The notes: generated from the letters alone by a model not told the origin. 64,000 bases of DNA from Pogonophryne albipinna (GCA_028583405.1 CM053258.1:6646698-6710697), one strand, 5' to 3'. Positions 44,441-57,329 are shown, counted from the first letter of the stretch. Translations and numbers: made by a program.

Positions 44441-46048
44441 AGACGAAATGACAACCAGCTGCAACTTTATTCAAAAGTTTGAAAACAGCAATACTAAAAA
44501 CACTTGACTGATAGTGTTTTTTAAGTCATAGATTCCTCATTATGCCACCACTGTTACAGAAGCCACTTGACAGTTGACAATTTGATTTTCAATACTCATA
44601 ATACAAGAGGCAGCAAAGAATACTGATAAACAGTCTGGATAACTTTACACCAAGATAAATGTCTACAGAACAATTGTGCTGTGAGATTTCTAGATTAAAA
44701 GTACTACATCACCTATAAGGAAAGTCACATCTTAGATTCTTTTGTAAGGTCAGTTGCCGAATCTTCACACAACGCATACATACAGTTTCCATCCAAGTTA
44801 CCAGCTAATGAAACAACCCCTGTTTCTTTGTTTAGATACGTAAAATTAACAGCAGACATATTTTTATTTAGAGTTACGCCAGAAGTACTTCACTAGGCCT
44901 GTGCATGGGTTGCTTTTATTTTCCGAAATGATGTCCCTCTGCAACAGTGGCACTAAAAACAACTCACTGCAATGATCAAAAGGCTTGGGGTTGGAAATAT
45001 ATCACCAAGTCACAAGGTATTACACACATACATGGCTGAATTTAGTAAAATATTACATTTGATGAAAGCAGATATAGTCTGAAACCACTTCAGTTTGTTG
45101 CAGTTGTGTCCAGCACACTGCATCGGTTTTGATGTATTCAAGCTTGTTGTTGTTTTGCTGGCTGTACAGCTGAATGAGGCGATTTGAACACTTTGCAAGA
45201 AAACACTGTACAGTTGTTAGGTTTACAATTGAACAAAGACACGTTACTCTAACAGCTAGCGGGTAAAGAAATGGACAACAGGGACCATCGTCACTCTGCC
45301 ACAGAAATGTCATTTCAGATTTGACACGCTCAAAATCTGTGAATCCGCTTACCTCCATCTCATTGGAGTTGTTTAGTTGATGTTTTTTTTTATATATCTT
45401 GAGCATGAATGACCCATCAAATCTCAAAATCTCCTTCACACATTTTCCCACTCACTGAGTGTCGTCAGAACAAATACAAAAGTGACATGTTAAATGACTA
45501 TTTTTGAAATAAACAATCAGTCATTTGAAACTTTTTTTCCATCACTCCTTCATAGAAATGCCTAATGTACATGAAGCCTGATTAGAAAGTCAAGTTGCCA
45601 AAGATTTGTTGTATTTATGGCGCAAGACGCATTTTAAAGTCTAAATGACACAATAAAACATCTCAAATTAAAAACGTCAGTAGCCCCTTATCCCATAAAT
45701 GAAGATAATATTGTTTTCAAAACCTGAATTCACAGTACAAAAATATAATATGCCTTCACTAACTGGATATCATGAGGTCTATGGTAGATAGCAGACTCAT
45801 GATAGTCGTTGATAATCCTTTCAAATTGTTAGTCCTTTCCTATCAACTTGCAATACTTTTTGGCACTTTGGCACACTATGTACTTACAAACCAACATAAA
45901 ATAATGCAACCACTAAAGCCAATGTGAGGATGTAAGTCAATACTTTCAGGAGAGGATTTCTTTTTATTTTAAATGTTCTGCTTTATTCTGGTGGATGGCA
46001 TTGTTTTGGGGAGGATGACATTTACACATTTTCCCCAGTGAAGGGCCA
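44441..46048 (-). other. Probable CNR1 3' UTR
   Basis: Downstream of the CNR1 stop (46049) there is no other coding gene. A minus-strand AATAAA at about 44472-44467 inside TTTTGAATAAAGTTGC is a plausible far poly(A) signal, giving a long 3' UTR as in other CB1 genes. The small open frames at 45010-45451 show no recognisable domain. Confidence 0.4.
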
Positions 46049-47458
46049 TCAGACAGCCTCTGCAGAAGTTTCAGTTGACACAGACATTGTTACTTTGGCT
46101 ATTTTCACAGTGGTCTTCACACAGCTCTCTGCAGCCCTGTTGGCAGAAATGTTGGTATGTCTGTTCTGGCAGTCTGACTCGAGGCTATTATCCAGCTGCT
46201 GGCCCGTGCCCCTGCAGGCCTGGCAGGAGGTGATGAAGGCGTGCCGCATATCCTTGCTCCTCAAGGCGTAGATGACCGGGTTGACAGTGGAGTTGAGCAG
46301 GCAGAGCATGCTGCAGAATGCAAATACTGTCTTAATGTCATCGTCCATCTTCCAGAAGAGGTCATAGACCATGATGGCGAGCAGTGGGCCCCAGCAGATG
46401 ACCAGCACCACCAGGATGAGCACCAGGGTCTTGGCGAGGCGAATGTCCATGCGCGTCTGCTCCGGGCGAGCGGACTGCACTTTAGTCCCATCTGCTGAGT
46501 AAACAACAAGGCTCTTCTGGGAGGTGCGGCTCAGCATGCGCACGGCGTGGTGGTGCGCCTTCCACAGGATGTACATGTAGGCGTAGATGATGAAAAGAAC
46601 CAGCACACTGGTAACACCGATCCAGAACAACAGGTAGTTCTCATCAATCAGAGGAAATATGTCTGAGCAAACAGAGTTGAGACTTTTACAGTTCCAGCCC
46701 AGCAGAGGTAGCACTGCGATGACGATAGAGATGGTCCACATCACACAGAAGGCAATGACAGCCTTGGTCCGTGTCACGATGCGCCTGTAGGCGAGAGGCC
46801 GGTGGATGGAGATGTAGCGATCAATAGCAGTGAGGAAAAGACTCCCCACAGACGCAGTGAAAGACGCTGTGACTCCACCCAGTTTGAAGAGAAAAACATT
46901 GGGGCTGTCCTTCCTGTGGAAGACATGGAAGTCCAGAAAGCTGTAGACAAATATAACACTTCCCAGAAGGTCAGCCACAGCCAGACTGCCAATGAAGTGG
47001 TAGGACGGCCGGCAGCGGAGGGTGCGGGACTGAAAGATGACGCAGAGCACCACCAGGTTCTCCAGCACTGTGACGGTACCCAGAGTCAGAGACATCACTG
47101 CCACAGCCAGCTGCTGGCTGGGGGTCAGGATCATGAAACACTCCATGTCCATAAAGTTATCCCCACATTGTAAAGTGTTAGTCTCATCTCCCAACATGCT
47201 CCGGTTGCCAAACAAGTCCGTGGCATTGGTGGGGAAGAAGGGGATGCCCTTGAGGATGAGCTCCTCGTCCGCAGGTACTTTGCCTGGGAAGGAGTCGCTG
47301 CGGAAAGCAGATAAAGGCTTCTGCAGAGCGAAACCTGCCTTGAAGTCTACATCATTGAGGGGGTTGTCATAGTTAGCGTCGTTGGAGCCCAGATACTGTA
47401 AACCAGATGTAATAGTCCGGAAAGTGGTGTCCGCCACACCATCCAGCACAGACTTCAT
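46049..47458 (-). CDS. cnr1: Cannabinoid receptor 1 (CB1)
   Basis: CB1 is a Gi/o-coupled receptor for anandamide and 2-arachidonoylglycerol at presynaptic membranes. The coding sequence is one uninterrupted exon of 469 residues (human 472). The long N-terminus carries glycosylation sites N78-A-T and N85-R-S. Hallmarks keep human numbering: D163 in LAVADLLG (helix 2), K192 (helix 3 ligand contact), D213-R-Y215, the extracellular-loop-2 cysteine pair C257/C264, CWGPL with W356 (helix 6), NPVIY at 393-397, and C415 in the palmitoylated helix 8. The tail ends STETSAEAV, close to mammalian CB1. The ATG is preceded, 20 bases upstream, by a likely 3' splice site (CCTGCAG), so the 5' UTR is spliced. 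Some fishes have two CB1 genes; whether this is the A or B copy is not decided here. Codon use is GC-rich compared with surrounding DNA. Confidence 0.98.
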   Translation of the reverse strand: MKSVLDGVADTTFRTITSGLQYLGSNDANYDNPLNDVDFKAGFALQKPLSAFRSDSFPGKVPADEELILKGIPFFPTNATDLFGNRSMLGDETNTLQCGDNFMDMECFMILTPSQQLAVAVMSLTLGTVTVLENLVVLCVIFQSRTLRCRPSYHFIGSLAVADLLGSVIFVYSFLDFHVFHRKDSPNVFLFKLGGVTASFTASVGSLFLTAIDRYISIHRPLAYRRIVTRTKAVIAFCVMWTISIVIAVLPLLGWNCKSLNSVCSDIFPLIDENYLLFWIGVTSVLVLFIIYAYMYILWKAHHHAVRMLSRTSQKSLVVYSADGTKVQSARPEQTRMDIRLAKTLVLILVVLVICWGPLLAIMVYDLFWKMDDDIKTVFAFCSMLCLLNSTVNPVIYALRSKDMRHAFITSCQACRGTGQQLDNSLESDCQNRHTNISANRAAESCVKTTVKIAKVTMSVSTETSAEAV

Positions 47459-48600
47459 GGCTGTGTCTGAGGGTAATACTGCAGGCTAAGACGCCTGGAC
47501 AACCTATGAAATTGATGAAAAACATTTAAGAGATGTTTAGAAAATCTAAAAAAGAATCCTACATGCACATGCACACATGCAAATGTGCAGCAGTGCAACT
47601 TAAAATGAAAATGACTTTAGGATGAGATAACCTTCAAAACACAAATATTGAAATAATTTGGAATATTTCAGTTTTGTACAATTGTAGTTTTTTTAATACA
47701 TTTAAAGAATTCCTGAACAGGTCAGGAACCACATCTGGTCTCTAAGAGCATGGTGTACTCATAAATACTGTATCCTGCACCCTGTACGCATCAACATACA
47801 TAAAAAGATTCACCACTGACGGCTGCCCTTTCAATATCATAGAAAAACTAAAAGTGAGAGTAAAAACGCATATTTTTGACGAGGTGCAGAATCAGACACA
47901 ACATTGCAATTCCTCTTTACTTGGACTGACTGGATCACCTTTTTTTTTAAAAAGCTGAACAAATGTAAAACAATATGAAGCATATGGGCAGTCCACTTAA
48001 TGTAAGAGTAAAGAGATACAATCGGATAATTGCAATTACATTATCTAAATATATGCAGAATTTGGAAAGCTATTTCAATATTAGGTTTTTTTGAAAGTTT
48101 CACGATCCATGCACGAATGTAGATATCGTACATTTGGTGCAAAAAAGCTAAATTGCATTTGGATACAACAACGAAAAAACATATTTTCATTCAGGGACCA
48201 CCAACCTAAAGCATTTAAAGTAGGAAAATAACGAAGAAACCAGTATAATGAAATATTTAAAAGAGAAAAAGTGCTTCTTTACCTTACATAATTTGTCCAA
48301 GTGCGCAGAATCGCCCTTTATCACCGCGCGTTAATCCAACTCAGAAGCGCACCATCCATCCAACAATGATCTTACGTAAAAGGTGATAAAAACACCGTGC
48401 ATGTGTTAGAATAAACCCACCATCATCCTCATTATTACTAGTTTATTTCTGAAACATTAGTTTGTCGGCTGTCTGAAGAAGTGTCGCTCTTGGAGTGCGC
48501 TCCTGGTTGTGGACACAGGTTGCTGCTGCTGCTGCTGCTCCTCTCCGCGTCTCTCCGTCTGTTTCTCTGAGTCTTCACACTTATGAGGCGTCGCTCCTAC
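47459..48600 (-). promoter_or_regulatory. CNR1 5' UTR intron and probable upstream non-coding exon
   Basis: A 3' splice site (GCCTGCAG, 47479-47486) precedes 20 nt of 5' UTR joined to the ATG. The best partner donor is ATTAT|GTAAGG, with the exon starting at 48288, giving an 809 bp intron. The upstream exon at 48288 to roughly 48600 is GC-richer and includes a short CAG/GCT run at 48523-48540. Its transcription start is unknown. Confidence 0.4.
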
Positions 48601-49054
48601 AAACCCTGTCACGTGTTTCCATATAGCTTTATCTGCCCAACCCATGAAGCTGTCAAGTGCGGTGCATAGAAACAAGGGAGAGGACAGTGGCAGAGGAGGA
48701 TTTAAAAAAAGGATCTGATTATTAATTCCCAAAGCTCCTCCTGGCAGAAGATGGGATGGAAAAAAACAACACAAAGCACACACGAAAACCTAGATTAAGA
48801 ATATATTTGAATAACTGTTTTATCTTGTTTCATGAGGTAATTGTGAACAGTCTTTCACTTTGAAGGAACAACATGCTGCATTTCACTTGTCAAATATGCA
48901 CATGAAGATAACTGTTTGGCTTTCAATTCCCTTTTCACACATTCAAAGGCAGATGGAGGTTGCAGACCTCATTGCTATTCAGTGCATGTCTGTTTCCTAA
49001 CATTTGGTCTATATGCTGTAAAATGTATTATTTCTTCGATTTACACACGGCATC
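48601..49054. other. CNR1 upstream flank, nothing recognised
   Basis: No gene or repeat is recognised. Confidence 0.4.
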
Positions 49055-49348
49055 TATTGCACGTCTGTCCGTCCTGGGAGAGGGATCCCTCCTCTGTTGC
49101 TCTCCCTGAGGTTTCTCCCTTTTTTCCCCCTTAAACTGTGGGTTTTCTCTGGAAGTTTTTCCTTGTACGATGTGAGGGTCTAAGGACAGAGGGTGTCGTT
49201 TTTCTCATACTGATATTCTGAACAATCTGTGTTGTTGTATTTGCTGTAAAGTGTCTCTACTGTAGGCTAATTTTATTATATGTACAGCACTTTGGCTCGA
49301 CCAAAAATCGTTTATAAATGTGCAATATAAATAGAACTTGATTTGATT
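49055..49348 (+). mobile_element. LINE 3' end (L2-like)
   Basis: Same family as 3145-3400 but in forward orientation: GAGAGGGATCCCTCCTCTG, then TGTACAGCACTTTGGCTCG and an end ATAGAACTTGATTTGATT. No coding part remains. Confidence 0.65.
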
Positions 49349-49424
49349 TATTGTGTGCATAATTAACCACATTTCAGAATCTCATAGAATAAAAAACAGA
49401 CTTTACCATTTTATATTGGCTGCT

Positions 49425-49600
49425 GAATTACATTACATGTCATTTGTTAGACGCTTTTGTCCAAAGAGACTTACATACATTCAGTACTGTGGACAATCCC
49501 CACAGGAGCCATTTGAGGTGAAGTGTCTTGCCCAGGGACACAACGTCATGCTGACTCAAACTTGCTATCCCCTGTTTCGAAGTCCAGCACACTATCCACA
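49425..49600. mobile_element. SINE-like repeat
   Basis: TTACATTACATGTCATTTG and AGACGCTTTTGTCCAAAG, followed by GAAGTGTCTTGCCCAGGGAC, match a short repeat also seen at 30700-31050 and 40410-40540. Confidence 0.5.
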
Positions 49601-49628
49601 GACACAGACTCCCTTTGAATCCAGTTAA

Positions 49629-51001
49629 AGGGCCCATGTTATGCTTTTTCCGGTTATTACCTTATGACCCGTCCCCTTGTGTGTTATGAAGGTTTTTATG
49701 CATGTAAACGGTCTGCAGAGTCAAAACCCTCAAAGTACACCCTGTAGGGAGTAAAACTCTAACACAGAAAAGACCTCCCCAAAACGCCTCGTTGGAGATT
49801 TCTCATGTTCTTCCTGGGCATCGTGACGTCTGGATACCCAGTAGCCACGCCCAGCACCCTCTGCCAGCCACGCATATACTGTTGGAATCTCAGGTTCAGT
49901 TCAAATTAAAACAGTGCTAACAAAGTTGCTAGCGTTTACATATATGAACTACAATGTCAGCAGATGGCCTTACATGTTTCTCATAGCAGGAGAATGTCTG
50001 CATTCACACACGAAATACTCATAGACAGTATACTCCGGGTGATTTACCCTACGGTCAGTACATTATAGTTGGCGTTCCTAGCGTGTATGCTACCGAGATA
50101 AACAACGACGCTACCGAGAGGTAGACATGCTAAGCGAAAATATTGTTTTCATGCCAGCTACAATGAATGACCGAACGTAGCAGACTACCCGTATGAGATT
50201 GCAATTGTAAACACGTTCTTCCTAGCCTAATATGAACCACTAGCTTTTGTTCATAGTGGTTTTATTACACAGAACAAGCCATTGACACAGTGCTAACTGG
50301 GCTAACGAAGTTGCTAGCGTTTACATATATCAACTACAATGTCAGCAGATGGCCTTACATGTTTCTCATAGCACGAGAATGTCTGCATTCACACACGAAA
50401 TATTCATATACAGTATACTCCGGGTGATTTACCGTACGGTCAGTTGCAAAACTTAATTACATTATAGTTGGCTTTCCTAGCATGTATGCTACAAAGCTAA
50501 ACAACAAGGCTACCTATAGCTAGACATGCTAGGAAAAACATTGTTTTTATGCAAGCTAAACAAATGACAGACACGTAGCAGACTACCGTATAAGATTGCA
50601 ATTGTAAACACGTTATTGCTAGCCTAATATGAACCACTAGCTTTTGTAGTAGGTTGGCATATTACACTGAACAACTAGCAAACGTAGGTTAGCTTATACA
50701 AAAACTGATGCTCCGCTCAGGGCCGAAAAAACACTGTGTTAGACATGGGCGGAGCCTCTCTGGTGGTTGACTAATCAGAAGAGAGTGGCCGAGCTGACCA
50801 ATCGGAGCACACTGGGCTCACAGGGAGGGGGGGGGCAGGAGCTCAAACAAGCTGAGAGTGAATACCGGTGAATACACACACTTTACAGAGATGCTGTATG
50901 AGAAACCAATGTGAGTTTGGAAAATTGCACAGTATAAATCTATTTTAGTATACCTCAACAATAGAATTTTGATGATTGGAAATGGCCATGACATGGGACC
51001 T
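49629..51001. mobile_element. TTAA-flanked non-autonomous element with internal duplication
   Basis: TTAA lies at 49625-49628 and 51002-51005. The ends AGGGCCCATGTTATGC and (complement) AGGTCCCATGTCATGG are inverted repeats. Inside are two tandem copies of about 376 bp (49911-50286 and 50287-50675), sharing GTTGCTAGCGTTTACATAT and TACTCCGGGTGATTTACC. No frame. A fragment of its right part is at 283-423. Confidence 0.82.
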
Positions 51002-51164
51002 TTAACTTGTTTCTTCCCCCTTTGAAAACCTGCGTTACTTTGTATTTGGATACAAATTCAAAAGAGAAGTACATTTTAGACAATTTAAAAACCTCATAAG
51101 CTGGGCAGTTATAACTCAACCCAAGACAATTTATTCACACTTTTGTTGTATATTTATGTCTGTT

Positions 51165-51235
51165 GTCCTTCCATCCATCCATCCATCCATCTTCTCCCGC
51201 TTATCCGTGGTCGGGTCGCGGGGGTAGCAGTTCTG
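51165..51235 (+). repeat. CCAT repeat with LINE tail remnant
   Basis: A (CCAT)n run at 51170-51190 is followed by CTTCTCCCGCTTATCCGTGG, a frequent fish LINE/SINE tail. Confidence 0.55.
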
Positions 51236-52741
51236 TTGTCCTTCCCCTTAGTATAAAACAATTAGTTATCAACAGATTCAATCAGATTACGCAGCACAAA
51301 ATGTACGAGTCAGTTCCTGCTTCGAATGACAATAGCAGAGATAATCCTCCCTTTGCTTGGCCTTAATAAAAAGCAGACTCAATTCACTGATTATGAATGA
51401 TCTAATTTACATTTATTCATTTGGCCACACCATGAATAGATTTCAGTGATGAACTAGTAATGTCTTCCATAATAGCAGAAACACTGGTGCTGGCCAAAGA
51501 GGCAGGAGTCGAGTGGCTGCATTGTCATAATGATAAAATGAGAATAGATGCATTAATGTGACATTTAGGGGCCACAGATTTCCTCGGCCGGCAGAACATG
51601 AAAACCTTTTGCCAATTTGGGAATGAAATACGCCTCGATCATCATCACAGGTGCAATTATTAACATCTCTCAGCCATGCCAGCTCTGTCTGAAATTAACT
51701 AAATGTTCTACCTCACAAAATGAGAAGACATTAACGGTCACCAAATGACATAAATCTTTTAGGCTTTATGTCAGGCTCAATTTTCTGTGCATTTATTTCT
51801 CTTTTTCGCAGAACTGGCAGCTTGTAGCCGAGTTAGGCTACTTGTAAATCTTCTTCAAGCGGATTCTTACCAGTCTTCATGCAAACAAGTTATTTAGATA
51901 ATGGATAAAGAAAATTAAAAAAGCGTCTCGCAAGTGACATGTAATTTATAGACATGATCTGTAGGGGCTAGATACAGATATACTCCACACTCTGCTTCAA
52001 ACCTGAGAGCGGCCAAAACAAAAGCCCACTCCTTCGCTGATTACTGATTTGCCCAAAGATAAATGCCTTGTTCTAGGAAACATCAAAGAGCTTAGAGTGA
52101 GAAACACAGCTTCACTTCCTCTCTTCATGGTTTCTCAGATTGTACAAAAGCCTGAAGTAATCTTCCAGTTGTTTCTTGAACCCTGGAAGGAAAACATCCC
52201 CTTCAGACGCACTTTGATTGTTAGAGAGCATCCGTTTCTCTGCATTCGAGAAATGTTTTGATCTTGTGTCATTTGTACCTTGAGCATTTCATGTCGATTT
52301 CTATTTCTGGGAATATCGGCAGGAGGGTCATTAAGTCATTTGATGCAATTAACTTTACAGGCATGTGGTCTAGTCAGTGAGCCAAGTAACAATGTTTCTT
52401 TGATTGCTGATACGTTTACTGAGGGTATCTTTTATAAAGAAATCCATATCTCTGCCACCTCCAAGATGGATTTCTCTGCGAATTATTTGCCAGTGTCCTT
52501 GTAAAATTGCAGGATTATTGAAAAAATAAACAATTTCACACGGTACTGTCAACTGAATGTGTTGTCTATCAGTTTTAGTAATTCCTCTATGTATGACATT
52601 TGGATAACAGTCACACTAAAATCATACCATATTATCATGCTATCATATCAAAATGCTATCATTGACAGTGATAATGTTAACATGTACAATGTTTACTTTA
52701 TTCATCATTTTAGTTTAGCATACAATTTTTAATGAGTTAAC
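51236..52741. other. No gene recognised
   Basis: AT-rich, without convincing frames or repeats. Short frames at 52049-52261 and 52280-52504 lack recognisable domains. Confidence 0.4.
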
Positions 52742-52745
52742 TTAA

Positions 52746-54831
52746 AGAGCCTGTGACAGCATCCAAACAACTGTTGTGCAATGAAATATTGGGCTACTAG
52801 TCATCTCGAACCGTCAGTTTAAAAAAGAAGATGCGATACCGTTCCGATAAATATCAATAATTTCGAACATCGCGGGGAAATTCCTTCGAGTCATTTTGAA
52901 GTTTTGGGGGAAGCCGGAAGTGACGTCAATGCGGGAACGCTTCACTGTGCGGCGAGAGAGCGAAACACGGACAAAGTGTGTTGTCATGCGTAGAAATGGT
53001 GAATTACTGAGTTTAGGCACGTTAATAACGTTTTAATGAAGTTGACTACAGTATATTCATATTTGTCAGTGCTTTCATGTCAATTCGGCGAACATAAACA
53101 TAAATGATCGTGGTGAAGATGATGATTAAATTAGGATTACAAATCGGTAGTGAGAGCTGCTGAATTTCCTCCCGTAGGATGTGAAACAAATCGATTATTT
53201 TTGTAGTTGTAAACTCAAGTGGATTAAACTACATTTATTAGTGCTTTCATGTCAATTCGGCGAACATATGATACATTAAATGATCGTGAGAATGATGATT
53301 AAAAATCGTTTGTTTGAGCCGGTCTGCATTTCCTGATGAGAAAACAAACCGATGCTTTTTGTAGTTGTAGTACCCCAACGTGGATTAAACATGTGTTTTT
53401 TTTTACCACAATGTTGAGGAAATTAATGGATAAAATGCACGGATTATTATTATTATTATTATTCCCACTCCGATCGGGACACTAGGTCCACCGTTTCCCC
53501 GCAGCGAGGCTCCCCCCGTTGACAGTTTACGTGGGCTGGGTGCAGTGGCGGACTGGCCATCGGGACGAATCCCGATGGGCCGGTACCGAAGTGGGCCGGT
53601 CAGATAAGTCACTAGCACATCCCCCATAGGCGGCGCGTGAGGCTCAGGTTTGGGAAGGCTAAATAACTTCTTTTACCTGACGCTGCCCGCCTCCGGCGTC
53701 TATAGAAAAGAGATCAACTCAGTGTGCGGAGTTTAAATCTCTCAAGTCATATTACAGGATAAAGGAAATACAGTTTAAACTGCCGTATGCAGAGAAGACG
53801 CCGACGTGTCGCACTTATCATTCATATTACATCATCAATCAGATCATCGATCATATAATATCATAATATATCATATATTTCCTTATCCGAGTCAGCTTCT
53901 CCAGCCGTATCTGGCCGTGCAACACTTACAGTGTCACATACTGTATGCAGAAGTATTATTTTAAGCAACACATTATGTTGACGAAACACTCAAGTCAAAT
54001 GTAATTAAAGTCAGATCCACTCGTGTCTTAGACGTGAACGCGCTCTCAGCTGGTGAGAGAAACCCTGGCTTGATTTACCGAGTTGATAACCAGCATCGTA
54101 GGACCGCTTAGCGAGATCTCGTTTGTCAGTTTGTTGTTGTTAGTTTGTTTGTTACTCAAACATATCCAGGGTATGTTGAACTGGCTTCGTAGTACAGGGC
54201 ACAGGTGGCTAGCAGTGCTAATGTCAAAGACACAGACATTATACATTATATTTGTATTTTACCAGAATGCAGTGACACAAATATTTGGGAAGGCTTAGCC
54301 TTCCCCAGCCTACAGCACCCGCCGCCCCCGACATCCCCCACTCCCCCCGTTGACAATTTACTAGCGGTACCGAAGTGGGCCGGTCGAGAGTCCCGGGATG
54401 ATTTTTAGTCCCAGTCCACCACTGGTTACATGACCGTATGATCGCCCATATTGACGCACCTAATTCCTAAACTTCTAACAGATACAACATAAACCGATCC
54501 TTCAGCCTCATATGAGCTCTCAGACACGTTCAAAATTAAACTGTCATCGCTGTCTGAGCTTGCTGCTTTGTGCGCCATCGTGCGTTTACATGCAGATGCT
54601 GGGATCCTGAACGGTGCAGCTGGAGCGCTGTGCCCGCAATGACGTCACCCATCATTTGGCGGGACTTGAAGAATCCCCGAGAAGATCCAGAAAATTGTCA
54701 ACATTGAAGGGCAGATTAATAGTTATCAAAGTACAAATATCCAAAATCAGTTCAGTAACGGTTTTCAAGGGGACAATATTTACTCAAATTGATGGGTTTG
54801 GATGATGGGGGAAACTCGTGTCACAGGCTCT
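52746..54831. mobile_element. TTAA-flanked element (2.1 kb) with nested hAT-like unit
   Basis: AGAGCCTGTGACA at the left and TGTCACAGGCTCT at the right are perfect 13 bp inverted repeats between TTAA at 52742-52745 and 54832-54835. An internal direct repeat near 53070-53100 and 53250-53275 shares TTTCATGTCAATTCGGCGAA. No transposase frame is seen. Confidence 0.85.
53543..54424. mobile_element. hAT-like unit nested in the TTAA element
   Basis: It starts CAGTGGCGGACTGGCCATCG and ends GTCCCAGTCCACCACTG, hAT-type termini; no clear 8 bp duplication is visible. GTACCGAAGTGGGCCGGTC occurs near both ends in the same direction, and CTCCCCCCGTTGACA occurs inside and just outside, so a duplication or rearrangement has occurred. 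Confidence 0.55.
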
Positions 54832-54835
54832 TTAA

Positions 54836-55341
54836 GCCTTGTGTTATTGTTGAAATGTGCAGGTTGTTCTTACATGTCATTTCTACAGATAACACGATAA
54901 ATTATTCACACCATTTGATTGGCAACAGCTAAATGTGTCTGTGAAACTGATATCTTTGAAGCCTGCAGCCTTGCCTGTCACACATGTGCAAAGTAATTGA
55001 ATGCCTTTTATGTCTGTTTAGACATGCAGCACCTATAAATATTCACAACAACAACACCTGCAAGCATCACGGAGAAATAAGCACCAGTCTTTAAGATAAA
55101 CAAAGCAACACCTGAAATAGAAATTACAAAATGTTCCAGAAAATAATGTCATCTGTTTGTTATTCTGATCCCAGTAACAGAGACTTTGTAATATCCACCA
55201 CATGGAGCAGTTAGACTTCAGGCAGCAGCGTTTGCCAAACTGACTGTTGTACTGTGACAGTTTCCTCTGACTTTTCTGGCATGCTAACCTGTGTGTGAGA
55301 AATGAGCGATGGCTCAAGCAAAGCTCACAGCCATCTGCGCT
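54836..55341. other. No gene recognised
   Basis: No domain or repeat signal is seen in these 500 bp. Confidence 0.4.
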
Positions 55342-55344
55342 TTA

Positions 55345-56198
55345 GGCCCCGGCCACACGAGGACGAAAACGGCTAAACGCATAGGATTAACGCAAACGCA
55401 ATCGCAAAAAAGCTTCCGTCCACACGCAATATTCACCGGATAGTGTCTGTCCACACGAGACAGCTCCGTTTAGCTCCAACCGCTGGAGAAGCTGCAGTAC
55501 ATATGCAGGAGCCTGTACGTGGCGCTGTAACTTCCTCCACAAAAGCAGTGAAGAAGCATGGTTGTCATGGTTGCCCTTCTGTTTATTCTCCGCGGTGGGG
55601 GCCGAGGGAACCGGGCAGAGTTTTTCGCCATTAAAGTTGAAATCTTCCGGACAAAATTGTTATTTATTGAGCTTTAAAAGAAATGAATAACGAATCTATA
55701 TAATAATAAAATACATGGAGCCTCTCTTTTTCCTCCCTCTCTTCGGACAGCGTCAGTGTCTGTCTCATGCAGCAGCTGATCCAGTAATGAGTGACCCGGA
55801 CGACAGTAAAAATAAACATATTTATAACTAGTTTAGGTAGTTTGAGAGGTGTCTCCGTCCTGTCAGATTAGACTTCACTCGCGTTTATGTCCATATCGAG
55901 AGAAAGATAAATAATCTGAATTCAGTGTGCAGTTTATTTTGACGCGGGGGTGAGCAGCAGAGGTGGGGAGAGGCGGGGCTATTGCCTCATCATTATCAGA
56001 AAATGATCGTATAGGGCGTACACACGGAGCCGTTGGACCCCCCAGAGCGTTGCGTATGCCGTTCTATCCACCTTGGGACCCGTTATCGTTTCCGCAGTCG
56101 CTTAGTGCCGTATTCGGTCGTCCTCGTGTTGCCGAACGGTCTATATGACACTAAACAGTAACGCAAACGACCGTTTTCGTCCTCGTGTGGCCGGGGCC
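55345..56198. mobile_element. PIF/Harbinger-like non-autonomous element
   Basis: GGCCCCGGCCACACGAGGAC at the left is matched by its exact complement at the right, continuing as GAAAACG on both arms. TTA flanks both sides (55342-55344 and 56199-56201), the 3 bp duplication of PIF/Harbinger insertions. At 56010-56130 a GTACACACGGAGCCGTTGG stretch may be a smaller nested unit. No protein frame of note. Confidence 0.78.
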
Positions 56199-56201
56199 TT
56201 A

Positions 56202-56751
56202 GTTGTGGTACATAACATTTTGTCCTCCAGTGATTCACGTTGAGTCAATGGATCACAGAAAAGAGCTTGGGGAGGGGGGAATGAAAACTGCCGTCAGAGG
56301 AAGGAAGCCTATTTTCCAGTTGTAAATTGACACAAACAGTTAGATAAAAACAGACCGATAGAATGACATTAGTTGAAAAAGGGGGTGTATGCAAAAAACT
56401 GAAGAGGATAAGATTGTTTAAATAAAGAGTAATATTTAGCTATTTTCAGATAGTTTAATTCTTATACTTTGTAAAAGAACAAGTGCCTTTACACCAGATA
56501 CAGTATGAAGATGATTTATGATGTGAAAGTAGGGAGTTAGACGTTTTCCATACGAAGCTAATTGCTGCTATTTGTGTGACATTAAAGGTTTAAGCTAGAA
56601 GTTATGCACAAATGAAAAACTTCATATTTATGATGAATATGTATTCTTATTTGTATTTTCTACTTTTATAAGTTATGTACCATGCAATGCTCAGATGAAC
56701 TCATTGAATTCAGTATTATTTAAATGCCTTAAAGGGTATGTAAGGAGGGAT
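56202..56751. other. No gene recognised
   Basis: AT-rich flank between two mobile elements. Confidence 0.4.
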
Positions 56752-57329
56752 TGTTAGAAATTAAAATCAATGTTGATATGGCGTAATTTGAATTAAATAC
56801 ACTGTATTTAATTTAAATCTGTTTTATTCTAAAAACCGAATTTCCACACTACTTCCGGTTTTCCACTAGTGAATTTCGTCATTTCCGGTTAGCATTAGCA
56901 TGTGGCGAAATGCTACGTTTTCAAACCGTGAATTGAAGGTGAAATGACGTGATGTTGTACCCTAAACACACTGGGTTTAACACTCATTTATTGACGCTGA
57001 AATCACGTTTATTAGGGAATGTTTAAATAACCACAGACACCAGAATGATGAAATTTAGCAACAGAAAATGGCAGGAATTGCATTGGACCCGCCCCCCGAC
57101 GACGTCGGCCAATAGGAGAAGACCTCGGATGACCACAGGAAGAGCAAGCCAAGAATCGATCTCTTTTCCCTGACCTCGGCTGACCGGACGCATGGGGAGA
57201 GGGCCGCCACTCGCGAATTCCATTTGTATATAACCGCATCTTTTGTGTAATTAAATGCTGTTACATTTTATGGGCTTCCCTTGACTCTTTTCAGTCTGTC
57301 CTGCTCTCAGGGTTCAAGAATTACTAACA
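56752..57329 (+). mobile_element. Solo LTR-like unit of a retrotransposon
   Basis: It begins TGTTAG and ends CTAACA, the short inverted termini of LTRs. Near the end are a GTATATAA box (about 57226), an ATTAAA poly(A) signal (about 57252) and a T/C-rich stretch, in the order expected for U3-R-U5. No internal coding region, primer-binding site or second LTR is next to it. Flanking bases (GGGAT and TAGGC) do not form a target duplication. Confidence 0.6.

Noticed and set aside
45010..45451. Overlapping minus frames upstream of the CNR1 poly(A) region
   Set aside because: No domain or splice support; the location fits the CNR1 3' UTR.
46241..47372. Plus-strand frames opposite CNR1
   Set aside because: They are shadows of the long GC-rich receptor gene, with no independent evidence.
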